Part shown: in pieces, positions 19,750-29,625 of the stretch
How the letters are laid out: each line of letters starts with the position of its first letter
How positions within the stretch are numbered: position 1 is the first letter of the stretch
Source: Limnephilus marmoratus
Taxonomy: Eukaryota > Arthropoda > Insecta > Trichoptera > Limnephilidae
Length of the DNA: 64,000 nt
Direction: 5' to 3'
Assembly: GCA_917880885.1 (NCBI GenBank)
Contig: OU862927.1
Location: 21,669,450 to 21,733,449 of the forward strand
Made by a program: the position numbers and the translations under genes
The notes under the pieces: model-generated
Database searches by the model: none
What the model was told of the DNA's origin: nothing
Seen by the model: the letters and a program-made list of their open reading frames with translations, nothing else

Positions 19750-21014
19750 CACATTTGGTTTCCAGTGATTAATTTTGCATTATAAATTGCAGGGAACCTA
19801 TCCAGGGAACTGACAGAATGAACACATCAAAAATGTTATGTGCTTCTGTTTCGAATCTGTCAAATCTCATCCGACACAGAGGCGTCAAGTCCCCATTTTG
19901 AAGTTGAAGAATCCTCCGTTTAAATATTATATACCTTCATGTTTTGCAGCCAGCTGGGCTATAATACTGCACGATGTTAACTGTCTAATGTACATAAAAC
20001 CTTTTTTTAATATTTATTACAAACCATTGAAAGCATTCGTCGTAATAACCATTATTCTTTAATTCCATTCCTGGGGTGCCAACTTAGAAATTAATACAAA
20101 AAACTTGATAAAAAATATGGCACAATTTCCTATGTTCGCTCCACATCCGCATTCGCTGCAAGGCTGCCACCTCGCGACGCTGTTTCTGTCCCATTGACCG
20201 CCGCCGCGACGCCCTTATTTATTATCGACGCCTCCCACAACGCCGACAAGATAAAGCGCAGTCAAGTGCTGAAGGTCTTTAGTACCTGCCTATTCCTTAC
20301 AAGAGTTTGAGAGGTGAAATATAGACCGTACTAGAGAGTTAATGTTCTGAAATGGTTGATAAAACGTGTTGTTGCACTCTCTTGGGTAAATTGCAAGTGC
20401 CTTTGTGATGTCCATATTTCATTCTAATCTATGGAAATCATGGATTAATTCACAAACACTTGACCCGATATTACAAATACTGCTATTTTCACAGAATAGC
20501 GAAAACATTATTAAAATCAAAACAACAAATTTTAAAACGTGGCCAAGTGCAAAATATACCAAAAAATACGGTAAGGAAAATCTTCCAATTTCTATATTTT
20601 CTTTCTAACATTTATTTCGAGACTTTTCAACTCCTGAAAGTCCTTATCTTCCTTTAAATATAGCCCCAAATAATGTCTTCAAAGATGACGGATGTCCCGA
20701 GAGGAAGCTCTTGTGTAGATCTTATTTTAAAGGAAACAACTAGAAAAACTTGGAAAAACATAACGATTTTAAAAAATCTTTATTTTATTGCGTTATTTTC
20801 CTCCCTTTTGTATATATTTTTAATAAGTAATAACTTGAGTGGGAATGTTCGTATAAAGATAAGAAAATTTATTTAGAATTTAAATATGAATCATTTTTAA
20901 ATTAAAGTGGGCGATTCACAGGAAGAGAATCGAATGTTTTGCATTAACTTTTCTGGCGAAGTTAATTTCCCCTTTCTCAAATTAATATTCCATAGAAAAA
21001 ACATAACGATAAAG
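19750..21014. other. Spacer, nothing recognised
   Basis: Mixed composition with a GC-richer patch at 20130-20260 (GCCGCCGCGACGCCC). Several 60-75 codon frames lack any motif. Confidence 0.4.
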
Positions 21015-22020
21015 ATACAAGAATAATAGGTAATCTTTATTGGAACCAGAAAGGAGCAGTAAGAGTAGAGCAATGTCTAACAGACGAAGTAGAAATAAAG
21101 AGAGGCGTGCGATAAGGTTGTATTCTTTCACCTATGCTGTTCAACTTATATTCAGAAGAAATATTCAATGAAGCTCTGCAAGAAGCTACTCAAGGACTTG
21201 TTATAAATGGGAAGATTCTGAACAACCTGCGTTATGCAGATGATACGGTACTTCTAACAAGTAACATTGAGGATTTACAACTTTTGCTGAATCAAGAAGT
21301 GAAGACTTGTGAGAATTTTGGGCTAGAACTGAATATAAATAAAACAAAATACATGCTCATAAGCAAAAATAACGCATTGGATGAACATCTTTATATTGCT
21401 GAAACAAAACTGGAGAAGGTACAAAGTATTGTATACTTGGGCTGCAATGTAAATGATAGATGGGATCCTTCAGTTGAAATCAAATGCCGCATTGAGCAAG
21501 CTCGTGCAACCTTTATCCGCATGAAAAAAATGTTCTGCAGTCATGATCTCAACCTTGGATTACGAATGCGAATGGTCAGATGCTACGTGTTTTCAATATT
21601 ATTTTATGGAATGGAAGCATGGACGCTTACTAAAGAATCAATTAGGCGACTTGAGGCATTCGAGATGTGGATCTATAGAAGAATACTTAAAATAAGCTGG
21701 ATGGACAGGGTCACAAATGAAGATGTTATGGTTCGGATGAATAAAGAAAAGGAAGTAATTAAAACCATAAAAATCCGAAAACTTCAATATCTTGGACACG
21801 TGATGAGACATCCAGAGAAGTATGAGATCTTGCATCTCATAATGCAGGGAAAGATTGCCGGAAGACGGGGCCCTGGAAGAAGGAAAACTTCATGGATGAA
21901 AAACCTGAGACAGTGGTTTGGCCAGTCTACCGTGGAGCTGTTCCGGGCCGCAGTAAACAAAGTCCGCATAGCCAACATGATAGCCAACGTCCGTTGAACG
22001 GACAAGGCACAAGAAGAAGA
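21015..22020 (+). pseudogene. 5'-truncated LINE reverse transcriptase with (AAG)n tail
   Basis: Starts mid-domain with TRIIGNLYWNQ, then EIKRGVR, an in-frame TAA where a Gln codon (RQGC) is expected (about 21112-21114), and then CILSPMLFNLYSEEIF. The catalytic motif reads LRYADDTVLL (about 21230-21255), followed by VYLGCNVNDRW, FYGMEAWTLT, LQYLGHVMRH and the C-terminal GRRGPGRRKTSWMKNLRQWF. The 3' end is GAACGGACAAGGCACAAG with AAG repeats. From the ATG at 21134 to 21997 the frame is open. Endonuclease and early RT are missing, so the copy is dead. Clade uncertain (RTE- or I-like group). Confidence 0.9.
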
Positions 22021-22551
22021 AGAAGAAAAAACATTTTACTTTCTAAAATATTAGTAAGTGGGTGCATTCGATATCTCAGTATTTTTAAGAGTAAAATAAA
22101 TTAAACGAAAAGTTAAAGTTTTAATAATAATATTATTTATTTCAAAATTCAATTAACAAAGTTATAATATCTTCTTTAGTTAATTAACCAATAAAGGAAG
22201 TATTTTACCATGGAGGACCAATTTTGTTGATCGAAATTGCCCCAATTAGGCAGTTTTTTTGCAAGTTTTATATCCTTCAGATTAATTTGGCCACTCGTTT
22301 AGTTTTTTTTTCATAATTTAAAAAAAATCGTGTTATTCTAAAAGAAGAGGCAATATTTCTTCGTCTATTCCTGTACATTCATGAAAAACTTCGTAAAACC
22401 AATAAAAAAAATAATATCCATAAACGAATAATTGAGAAAACTAAAATATCCATCTAATAATTTTCCATTGTGTTGAAATTTTTTTTGGTTACAATTTTGT
22501 TCATAAGGATAATTTTATCGTACATCGGCTAATAAAAAAAACTAAATGTAC
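22021..22551. other. AT-rich spacer, downstream flank of the channel gene
   Basis: No open frame or repeat recognised. It lies between the LINE relic tail and the polyadenylation signals of the minus-strand gene. Confidence 0.4.
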
Positions 22552-22573
22552 TTTATTTACTATCAAATTTATT
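22552..22573 (-). terminator. Polyadenylation signals of the K2P gene
   Basis: AATAAA occurs twice on the minus strand (22568-22573 and 22552-22557), about 145-165 nt after the distal stop codon. This is a plausible distance for a short 3' UTR. In such AT-rich DNA the hexamer is not rare, so the assignment is moderate. Confidence 0.45.
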
Positions 22574-22715
22574 TTTTGCACTCGAAAATAGTCTTTGACT
22601 TCTATCGAAGGAAAAGATTGTTCGTTTTATCATAGAGCGAACAAACGTAACTCTGCATAACTTAAGTTTGTTCTCAAAATGACAAGGGATCATCTCAACC
22701 GACACTTCGCTGTTG

Positions 22716-23228
22716 TCACATGAAAACGTCTTCCATATTTACATTCTTCCTCGCTGAACTCGCTTGGAGAACTTGATCATCCTCAAATGTGACCATCTTA
22801 TCTCTGCCCTTGCATTGCCCTTCTCCTCCAGAAGTCGAGGGTTTGATTCCAGAACCCGCTAGTCTTCCAGATGCTCTCAAAACTCCAGAAATGGGTTGGG
22901 GAGGTGCAAAACTACCATTCTCTTCGATGAGTCCAGTCAAGTTAAACTCACTAACACTTCTCGGAACAAAGTATTCAACTAACGTTTCGTTGCCACTCGA
23001 CCTTCGCATCGGAGTGTTTCTCTGAAAGTTTGAATTCTTGTAGTAATCCGAAGTCCTCTTTCTTGGAAGACTATTGCATTTTCCTGGAAGCATAGAACCT
23101 GGGGTGAAGTTTTGCGGTATTTGAATAGTTATTGGAACAGGCATTGAGAGTGACTTAGAGGAAGAAGAAGCGACCGTTGAAGAGGACACGGTCACTATGG
23201 GGGCTCCAACTTCCATTTGAGGCCGCTG
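22716..23228 (-). CDS. In-frame C-terminal extension of the K2P channel, behind a UGA
   Basis: Directly after the UGA at 23229-23231 the same frame stays open for 171 codons (QRPQ, then MEVGAPIV.., ending NMEDVFM). The composition looks coding: Ser-rich start, basic patch LPRKRTSDYY, a PKA-like RRSS, then ETLVEYFVPRSVSEFNLTG and KMVTFEDDQVLQ, with no low-complexity TE signature. I infer a cytoplasmic tail of the channel reached by stop-codon readthrough (UGA followed by C is the leakiest context in insects), by splicing out the stop, or because the UGA is an error or a mutation. The ATG at 23216 could also start a separate short protein, which is less likely directly behind a stop on the same mRNA. 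Confidence 0.65.
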   Translation of the reverse strand, partial: QRPQMEVGAPIVTVSSSTVASSSSKSLSMPVPITIQIPQNFTPGSMLPGKCNSLPRKRTSDYYKNSNFQRNTPMRRSSGNETLVEYFVPRSVSEFNLTGLIEENGSFAPPQPISGVLRASGRLAGSGIKPSTSGGEGQCKGRDKMVTFEDDQVLQASSARKNVNMEDVFM

Positions 23229-23231
23229 TCA
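23229..23231 (-). other. Candidate recoded stop codon UGA-C
   Basis: The only interruption between the channel body and the following open frame; the next codons are CAG CGG CCT CAA ATG. Insect genes with readthrough often use UGA followed by C. The claim rests on context and on the long frame alone. Confidence 0.5.
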
Positions 23232-24046
23232 GGATACCACGGACATCGATATCTCCTCTACGGATTCCAAATCATCTACGTTTCTTTGCGGAATATGGGT
23301 TCTCGTCTGACCGCCGCATGCTCGGTTGAACTTCCTAACTAGCACTATAATCTCGTCCTGCACTAGGTTGAAACACATTGCTATCACGGCCATCCCGATG
23401 AGGATGTACACAGAACACACGCAGAGAGCTATTTCTTCAGCTTGTGCAGATATTTGACTGGCATGTTGTCCGGGGTACAAGTCCCCAAAACCAACAGTGC
23501 TGAGACTAGTGAAACAGAAGTAAGATCCTTCTAAGAGGGTCCAGTTTTCTGTTTTATTGAACAAAACTGCACCGAGTGACATATAAATTAGTATAATAAG
23601 CATGCACAACGTGATGGGTACTCTTTCTTGATCCGGGCATGCTCTATGATAGTATCTCTTTCTTGCATAGCTATTCATTCCAAGTCCTGAAGAGATGCCT
23701 CCAGATGCTATTGCTCCTCCCAATGGAAGGTTGGCATCTACGCAATCAAGGATGACTACGTCATTGGATTTAAGATCTCCGTAGTAACCTTTGGAGAGAC
23801 CATCGGGGATGTGGTTCTGCCCTTTGTAGTTGATGTTGGCACTTAGTGTTGGTGTCGGTTTGCCCTTGACTTTGGGTTTCGTTGGTCTGGTGGGCTTACA
23901 CAGTTTGTTGTACAGGCGACGGAAGGCTCTAGCCAGGACGTCCCCAACAGTGGAGAGGTAGACCAGCATCAGTGGTATTCCTAGAAGAGCGTACGCAATG
24001 GTCACCAGCTTTCCGGCAGGCGTTCTTGGAGTCACGTTCCCGTAAC
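23229..24046 (-). CDS. Two-pore domain potassium channel (K2P/KCNK), last exon, partial gene
   Basis: Encodes the second half of a K2P potassium leak channel, a plasma-membrane dimer that sets resting potential. The exon begins with GT completing a glycine codon, giving (G)YGNVTPRTPAGK, the end of pore loop 1. M2 follows (KLVTIAYALLGIPLMLVYLS), then a long cytoplasmic loop of about 100 residues with KPTRPTKPKVKGKP. M3 is ITLCMLIILIYMSLGAVLF, pore 2 is CFTSLSTVGFGDLYPG (GFG filter) and M4 is ALCVCSVYILIGMAVIAM, with CFNLVQDEII after it. The frame closes at UGA 23229. The N-terminus, M1 and most of P1 must lie on upstream exons to the right, which were not found. An intron at this glycine codon is a known conserved site in K2P genes. 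All residues expected for a working second half are present. Confidence 0.93.
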
Positions 24047-24060
24047 CTGAAAAGAAAGAG
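24047..24060 (-). other. 3' splice site before the K2P exon
   Basis: On the minus strand CTCTTTCTTTTCAG (24060-24047) is a good polypyrimidine tract plus AG, directly before the coding GT. The intron is phase 1 within the first pore glycine codon. Confidence 0.85.
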
Positions 24061-24145
24061 AGTCAAAATATTACTTATTTGGAAAAAATAATTTACAGTC
24101 CTGAAAATGATTAAAATAGAGAGAATATAGTTGACATAGTTCCAT

Positions 24146-24322
24146 GCCAACTCAGAATGAAACCAACTAAGAAACACCTCAGAAAGGCCATTAAAAGCTT
24201 TAAAAAAATAATTTTAAAATAGCCCGTAATCCTAACCTAACTTAAATTTAAAATTTAAACAATTTTTTATTTTTTTTTATCATCGCTCTTAATGACCTTT
24301 CTTAGGTGCTTCTGAGTTGGCC
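24146..24322. mobile_element. Short TIR element (deletion derivative) in the K2P intron
   Basis: The left end CCAACTCAG..AAACACCTCAGAAAGGCC and right end TTCTTAGGTGCTTCTGAGTT are inverted copies of about 30 bp. About 16 bp are inserted in the left arm, after ACTCAG. The centre has CCTAACCTAACTTAAA. The same ends bound the longer element at 31386-31972, so this is a 177-bp internally deleted version. It lies only about 100 nt upstream of the splice acceptor. Confidence 0.7.
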
Positions 24323-25215
24323 GGTCACCAGTTGACATGAATAGTGCCTAAACTGTATACATGGATTTTTTGTTTTTGGGGTGTTTTCTTTGTTTCGGAC
24401 AGCGTTATAGTGTCCATCATCAGGGCAGATGTATCCATCATCATGGCAGATGGCTAAAGGAGAAGGTAGCGCAACATGGCATAACACCCCAAAATCAAAT
24501 AACAAAAACACTTTTGGCCGTGAAAATCTAAAACCGTATTTGTATACATGGCAATCAAAGCATTTTAAGGCATTCTCGGCTCGATTTTTTAGCCGGCCCA
24601 GAAGTATCTACCGTTTTTCACACTACTAGTATGCCTGAAACATTGTCTAAAGTTATACATGAATGTGATATTATTATTTTCGATGAAATTACATTTGCTA
24701 CTGAATTAGTAAACTTAGCCAAATATAGGATATATGGTAAAACCATGAAAAGTCTTTTTGATTCATTATTTATGTAAGTAGTAGGTATACAACTAAATTA
24801 GTCAAGAGTGCTTTTTTTATTTTGGCAGTAATTAAAAATAAATATGCTACAGTAGAAAAAAAGCGAAGTTGAAAAATTTTATTAGAAAACGATATGTTTA
24901 TTTTTTATTCTGTTTTCGTTTAATTTGTGAGTATTTGAAATATTTTAAAAGTAAAATTATGAGTAACAGGGTTATGGAATTTCATTTTATTTGTAGAGTA
25001 AATAACTATCAATAAAAATAACACATACAATAACATAAATAATTTCATACACTTTATTTGACGGATTAACTATTTTTGAAGAAGAAAAAATATTTTACCA
25101 AAGAATAAATATTATAAACGAAACATGAAATAGAACAACACACAGAAAAATTAAAATTGTATGTACTTGTATTCTGTAAAAACTGTGTTATCTGCTTGAC
25201 TAATAAAAAACAGAG
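24323..25215. other. AT-rich intron or spacer
   Basis: No exon of the channel and no repeat recognised. Two motif repeats (GGCAGATG near 24423 and 24443) and homopolymer-rich DNA only. Confidence 0.4.
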
Positions 25216-25440
25216 TTCAAACGCGGTGGAAGTGAAACCTTCAGAAAACTAAAGTAGAAAAGAGTGGGGACGCTGCGAAGCACCGCACAAAGAGGAGACC
25301 GATTATACTATCTTATTCTCTCACAGGCTAAATCCTACAGATGTACCTATGTGTTTATCTCTTTTTAGTGTCGGTTTTTCATTTCATAGAGTTTCAAATC
25401 TCAACGGTGTTACAAAAGTTTTCACTTCAAAAATGAAAGT
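25216..25440 (-). repeat. Family D satellite unit, single dispersed copy
   Basis: Reads inversely to the array at 10085: GAAACCTTCAGAAAACTAAA, GAGTGGGGACGCTGCGAAGC, ACCGCACAAAGAGGAGACCG, TTCTCTCACAGGCTAAATCC and GAGTTTCAAATCTCAACGGT. One unit, without tandem neighbours. Confidence 0.82.
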
Positions 25441-26160
25441 GACGCAAATATTTTCAGTTTCACAAATCCCATTTTTGTAAAATTTCGTGATTTTTCACGG
25501 GCCTACGCTAGTAATTTAAAATCTCAGAAATTTATGCCAGAATATTTTGTTTATTTTACGTGAAATTCTTTTGTAGTTCAAACAATTTCATAAACTCTAC
25601 CGCATTTCATTTCCTTGAATTTTGCAAACCAATTTTCTTATATGCTTAAATTAATACGAAATGGCTCAGGTACGAGGAGCCTGATTGAACAACATGTTGT
25701 TCCTAAAAGTGGGGAAAATCTAACAGCTTCAGGTAGCAGGGAAGTAGGAAGTACTGATGGTGATGGGCCGACATCATGCGCCTAGTTTATGGGAGAACGT
25801 ATTAGCCGGTGATGCGTGTAATACACTTTATGGCTCAACTACCCCTTAAACGGAACAATGTTAAAGTTCCAGGGCGCCGAAATAGTTCATAAGATTTAAT
25901 TAAATCTGCAACTTGTGGATTATGTATGCGGTTTTAGCAGGTAGTAAATAAAGTTAATGTTATAGTCGTTAAAATTTTATGTGCGCTGGTTTTTGGCGGT
26001 TGAGTGTTTGTGTGGTGTAATTTTCAATATTTATGTTCAACGTCATCTACAGCAGGCAGTAAGTTGGAGCAAGTTTGTAAGTTTTATCAAAGGCAAAGTA
26101 AGTTCAAGGGTTTCAACACAGAATACTTTCTCACTACGTGACTTTTGTATGTTTTCAAAA
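25441..26160. other. Spacer, nothing recognised
   Basis: No gene motif in either strand; open frames are short. Confidence 0.4.
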
Positions 26161-26475
26161 GGGGTAGATACTTCCAGTATCGCCCTGGTTAAAAACCATG
26201 TTTAAACATCAAATGACTTTAACCGATTTAAAGAGCCTGAGACTTCCAACTTCATTATTTCTTATAATTAATATATCCCGCATTAGCGCCACTTCAACAG
26301 CTCGGCAACAACAATTTTCCGGCTTCTGTGTTTCCTCTCTCCTACAAGGTCTCTTCAAGACCCATATTCACTTCGTCTTCTCCTCAAGTAGATCTTCCAC
26401 ATAGCAGCCCCAAAGATGACGCGGGACCTGAGGGAAATTATTTTCCTTAAGGTCTCCTGTGTGAAGCTTTTTTCA
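26160..26475 (+). pseudogene. LINE 3' end scrap with family-B-type tail
   Basis: Begins with a scrap of SINE C (ACTTCCAGTATCGCCCTGGT). The LINE C-terminal part follows (SATSTARQQQFSGFCVSSLL frame near 26285-26345), matching the fragment at 7735. Last come CACATAGCAGCCCCAAAGAT, ACCTGAGGGAAATTATTTTC and CTCCTGTGTGAAGCTT. A tail in the opposite orientation abuts it. Confidence 0.5.
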
Positions 26476-26477
26476 TC

Positions 26478-26580
26478 TTTACATTAGCTCCACACAGGAG
26501 GCCCTGAGAATGATAATTTCCCTCAGGGCCAATGCCATCTTATGTGATGCTGTATGGAGGAGATTTTTTTAGGAAAGGAA
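26478..26580 (-). mobile_element. Family B 3' tail, inverted fragment
   Basis: On the plus strand TTTACATTAGCTCCACACAG, GAGGCCCTGAGAATGATAAT, TTCCCTCAGGGCC and ATGTGATGCTGTATGGAGGA. This is the reverse complement of the B tail, and it forms an inverted pair with the tail that ends at 26475. Confidence 0.7.
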
Positions 26581-26589
26581 GGAGGCTTG

Positions 26590-26998
26590 ACGGCCGGCGT
26601 AGTCCAGTGGTAAGGCTCTTGACTCGCACTCCGAAGGTCGCGGGATCGAATCCCGGCGTGGCAAATAAATTTTATTTGATTAATTAATTGTTTTTTCACA
26701 ATTTATTCATTTAAAATAATATGTAGTGTATTTGCGGCACGTTCCAGAGTGGAAGATACTCTCAGTATCGCCCTGGTGTAAGACCACCATTCAGAATTGA
26801 AACGTTGCCGTATTTAATGACCAGATCTAAATAGCCAGGTACTTCCCCACCTCCCTCTTCCCCATCTCCTTCCCTTCCCCATTACCTTCAGCCTCACAAC
26901 ATACCCCTATTGGGGATGCCATAGTCCCACTGGCTCCAGACGGGAGCAGTTGTTTTATTACAGCAACAGAGTCTTGTGCGGTATTCATGTAAAAAAAG
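26590..26998 (+). mobile_element. tRNA-derived SINE, family C, copy 2 (best complete copy)
   Basis: Head GCCGGCGTAGTCCAGTGG, TAAGGCTCTTGACTCGCAC, then GGGATCGAATCCCGGCG with B box GATCGAATCCC. The body is as in copy 1. It ends CTTGTGCGGTATTCATGT plus A7. A 15-bp insert (TTTTATTACAGCAAC, near 26953) distinguishes it. Length about 405 bp. Confidence 0.9.
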
Positions 26999-27480
26999 GA
27001 GGAGATGTTCTGGGAAGGAAACATGTATTAGGGGTGGGTAAGAATCTAGGAAGCAGGTCAGTGTAGAGCCAGTGAGACTATGGCATCCCCAATCGGGGTA
27101 TGTTGTGAGGCTGAAGGTAGTGGGGAGGGGACGGAGATAGGGAAGAGGAAGGTGGTGAAGTACTTGGCTATTCAGATCTGGTCACAAAACACGGCATTCA
27201 AGCAACGTTTCAATTCTGAATGGTGGTCTCACCAGGGCGATACTGAGAGTATCTTCCACTCTGGTATAAGGCGATGCATGGGTCGAAAGAGTCCGGCTGC
27301 TGTGGTTAAAAAATCTACCTCAAACAGTCTCTCTCAATCCGGCTTGTCATGCAGTCAGTAGGCAGATTCATCTGGTGCGAAGACAACCTAGACAAACCTC
27401 ACCCACATGAATCAAGGCACCCCTGCTAAGTCAGAAAACGCAGCGAACCACTTAGGATGACCTTTGCAGAGGTGTAGAAG
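26999..27480 (-). mobile_element. Family B copy split by a headless SINE C
   Basis: The 3' part of an inverted B copy (26999-27060: TTCTGGGAAGGAAACATGTA, GGGGTGGGTAAGAATC, TCAGTGTA) is separated from its 5' part (27276-27480: ATGGGTCGAAAGAGTCC, AATCAAGGCACCCCTGCTAA, GCGAACCACTTAGGATGACC, GCAGAGGTGT). The insert at 27066-27275 is an inverted family C body lacking the tRNA head. The relative order of insertion is B first, then C. Confidence 0.75.
27066..27275 (-). mobile_element. SINE family C fragment, copy 5 (no tRNA head)
   Basis: On the plus strand CAGTGAGACTATGGCATCCC, TATGTTGTGAGGCTGAAGGT, GGCTATTCAGATCTGGTCAC, CAACGTTTCAATTCTGAATG and GGCGATACTGAGAGTATCTT. This is the reverse complement of the family C body, ending where the head should begin. 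Confidence 0.8.
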
Positions 27481-27551
27481 TAAATAAAAAAATCCCACCA
27501 CCTTTCAACCCCACCACTTTTACATGGCATCACAACATCCTAAATACAACA

Positions 27552-28080
27552 GAGTCCTATAATTTCAATACCCGCTATATCCGATTTTTTGACAAAATGA
27601 TCTGAGTATGACATCTTGTTCACATTTTTGCGAGGAACAAGTCTAATCTAAAATTGAGTTTCAAAACCTCCCTTATCACGACCAAAAAACACGTTAAAAC
27701 TGCGAGTGAGAAACAAAACCCGCTATATCATTCAAGAAGTTACTATCAAAACCCGCTATTTCGGAATTCAACCAATCACGAGAAGTTATTTTTCCAAGAT
27801 GGCCGGTGTAAAAACACGCCCCTCAGATCAGTTGAGTTTCAAAAGTCTCCATATTCCATATGAATCACGAAGTGAGTATCAAAATCCGCTATATCCATTT
27901 TAATTATCCAATCGAGACATACATTGAAAAATAAACACTTTTCGAATGTATATTACTGCAATTCATTATATTAAAAAAATAAAATGATTTTTTTTATTTA
28001 CGCTAGAGATGTGACAGTTTTTTGCGGTTTTCTCCGAATCAGTGAAAGTTGGTATAGCGGATATAGAAATTGAACGACTC
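27552..28080. mobile_element. Probable MITE with CCGCTATA-containing ends
   Basis: The left end GAGTCCTATAATTTCAATA, then CCCGCTATATCCG. The right end read inversely is GAGTCGTTCAATTTC, then TATATCCGCTATACC. Inside, the motif AAAACCCGCTAT(A/T)T recurs (near 27716, 27750 and, altered, 27884). No coding capacity and no clear target duplication. Confidence 0.55.
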
Positions 28081-28819
28081 AAATTATCTTTTGGTTAGGT
28101 GACGTCACATCCTGACGTATTAATTGGGGAGTTACCAATGATATATTAGCGTCTGTTTCTGGTGGTCCAATATTTGGATAAACTCATGAAATTTTAGATA
28201 CCCCTACCGTCATCGATATAAGCGGAAAATGTTGTTTTTGGAATAAAGGACTTGCTAACAGATGAACTGAACCTACGACAGACGCCTAGGTGAAACTCGC
28301 TCCGTTAGTTAACTCAGCTACTAACCGACAAATGATGATGGTCAATATTTTTATAAGAAGTACAAAGAAGAATATAATTAATGTCTGCATTATATTACTG
28401 TGAAAATCAATGGAATGTTATGAATAAAAGTATGGCTCGTCAATGTGACACATCTATATGAGAAAAGCTTTGTGAAGTTATGGCATTGATGAATCACTTG
28501 AATAGACACCAATTACATATACTGAGAGATCACTAGTTGGTAATCATTGCATAGAGGCTTCTTTAGCATGTTCGATATGAAATAATTGGGAGATCAGTTG
28601 ATCATGGCACTAGTTACTTTAACGGACTGATTACTCCTTGCGTTTCACATTTTTACTTGTATGTATGATAGGAAAAATGTGTTGGATGGAGGAAGGTAGA
28701 TATATGTACGTATTCAGAATGAAAAGAAAAAATCTTTGAAGAACATTATCGGTATAATAGATTTCCGTTTAAATAGTACTCAATTTGTTTATTATCAGTA
28801 ATTCACTAAATAACTCTTG
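28081..28819. other. AT-rich spacer with one CRE palindrome
   Basis: An exact TGACGTCA lies at 28100-28107, followed by TCCTGACG. Otherwise no feature recognised. Confidence 0.4.
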
Positions 28820-29578
28820 GATTTGCTTTGAGAGCTGCAAAAGACTTCAGTAAATTAGGCACATTTATCATATTATATAAAACCCTTGTCAGATTCTGAT
28901 GCCAACTAGAGTATAACTCTACGTTATGGTCTCCATTTTACAATATTCATTCCGACTGCTTTGAAAAGATTCAACACTAGTTCCTGAGGTTTATAAACTA
29001 TAAATTGCATATTCCTGTACTAAATATTGATTATAGTTACCTACCGGATAAAGTATCCCTATTAAAATTTTCAGAATGAAGAATTACCACAGATTTAATA
29101 TTATTACATAAAATTCTGCATTACAAAATTGACTGTGCTGAATTACTTCAATTAATCAACATCCATATTCCCAAAAGATCTTGCCGACATTTACTACCCT
29201 TTAACAACACTAGGACACTTTCTTAACAAAATTCCCCGATTCCGAGACTCTTCAATCTCGGTAATAAATATTCTGATCTAGGAGATAAATTTCACCTTAA
29301 GGATAAATTGTTTACACCAATTCTTTTATACATCTAGACACAAATAGTCGTGGATAATTTCTGTTTTGTTTATATTACATATTCTTTTTTATGTTAGACT
29401 TCTTATCATTTTTACCAATTTATTTTAATTCACATTATATGCTTTCGTGGTAATTTTTTTTTTTCATTATATTATATTTTCATTATTGTTTTAGTTTTAA
29501 AATGTACTGCGTTATTTAATTTACAAATAAGGAATGTAAAAGCCCATAAGGGCTTGTATTAAATAAATAAATAAATAG
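28820..29578 (+). pseudogene. LINE 3' fragment (CR1/Jockey-like) with (TAAA)n tail
   Basis: Broken reverse transcriptase C-terminus: LYKTLVRF, then CQLEYNSTLWSPFY, FEKIQH, FLRFINYKLHIP, DLILLHKILHYKIDCAELL and RSCRHLLPFNNTRT, with stops between. A 3' UTR follows, ending GCCCATAAGGGCTTGTATT and TAAA repeats (29558-29578). These are typical of 5'-truncated CR1/Jockey copies. Pol domain absent; non-functional. Confidence 0.82.
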
Positions 29579-29588
29579 AAGATGTCGT

Positions 29589-29625
29589 AATAAATAATAT
29601 TGCTTTGGGTACGATATTATTTATT
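29589..29625. repeat. Perfect 12-bp hairpin, AT-only arms
   Basis: AATAAATAATAT (29589-29600) and ATATTATTTATT (29614-29625) with a 13-nt loop. It lies directly after the LINE tail. Function unknown. Confidence 0.6.

Noticed and set aside
22789..23025. 78-codon plus frame opposite the K2P tail
   Set aside because: Shadow of the minus-strand extension; low-complexity Pro/Leu translation.
26591..26660. Functional tRNA gene at the SINE C head
   Set aside because: Good A and B boxes but no proper anticodon stem; five related copies with the same body show a SINE.
27080..27361. 93-codon plus frame
   Set aside because: Crosses the border of inverted SINE C and family B; repeat-derived.
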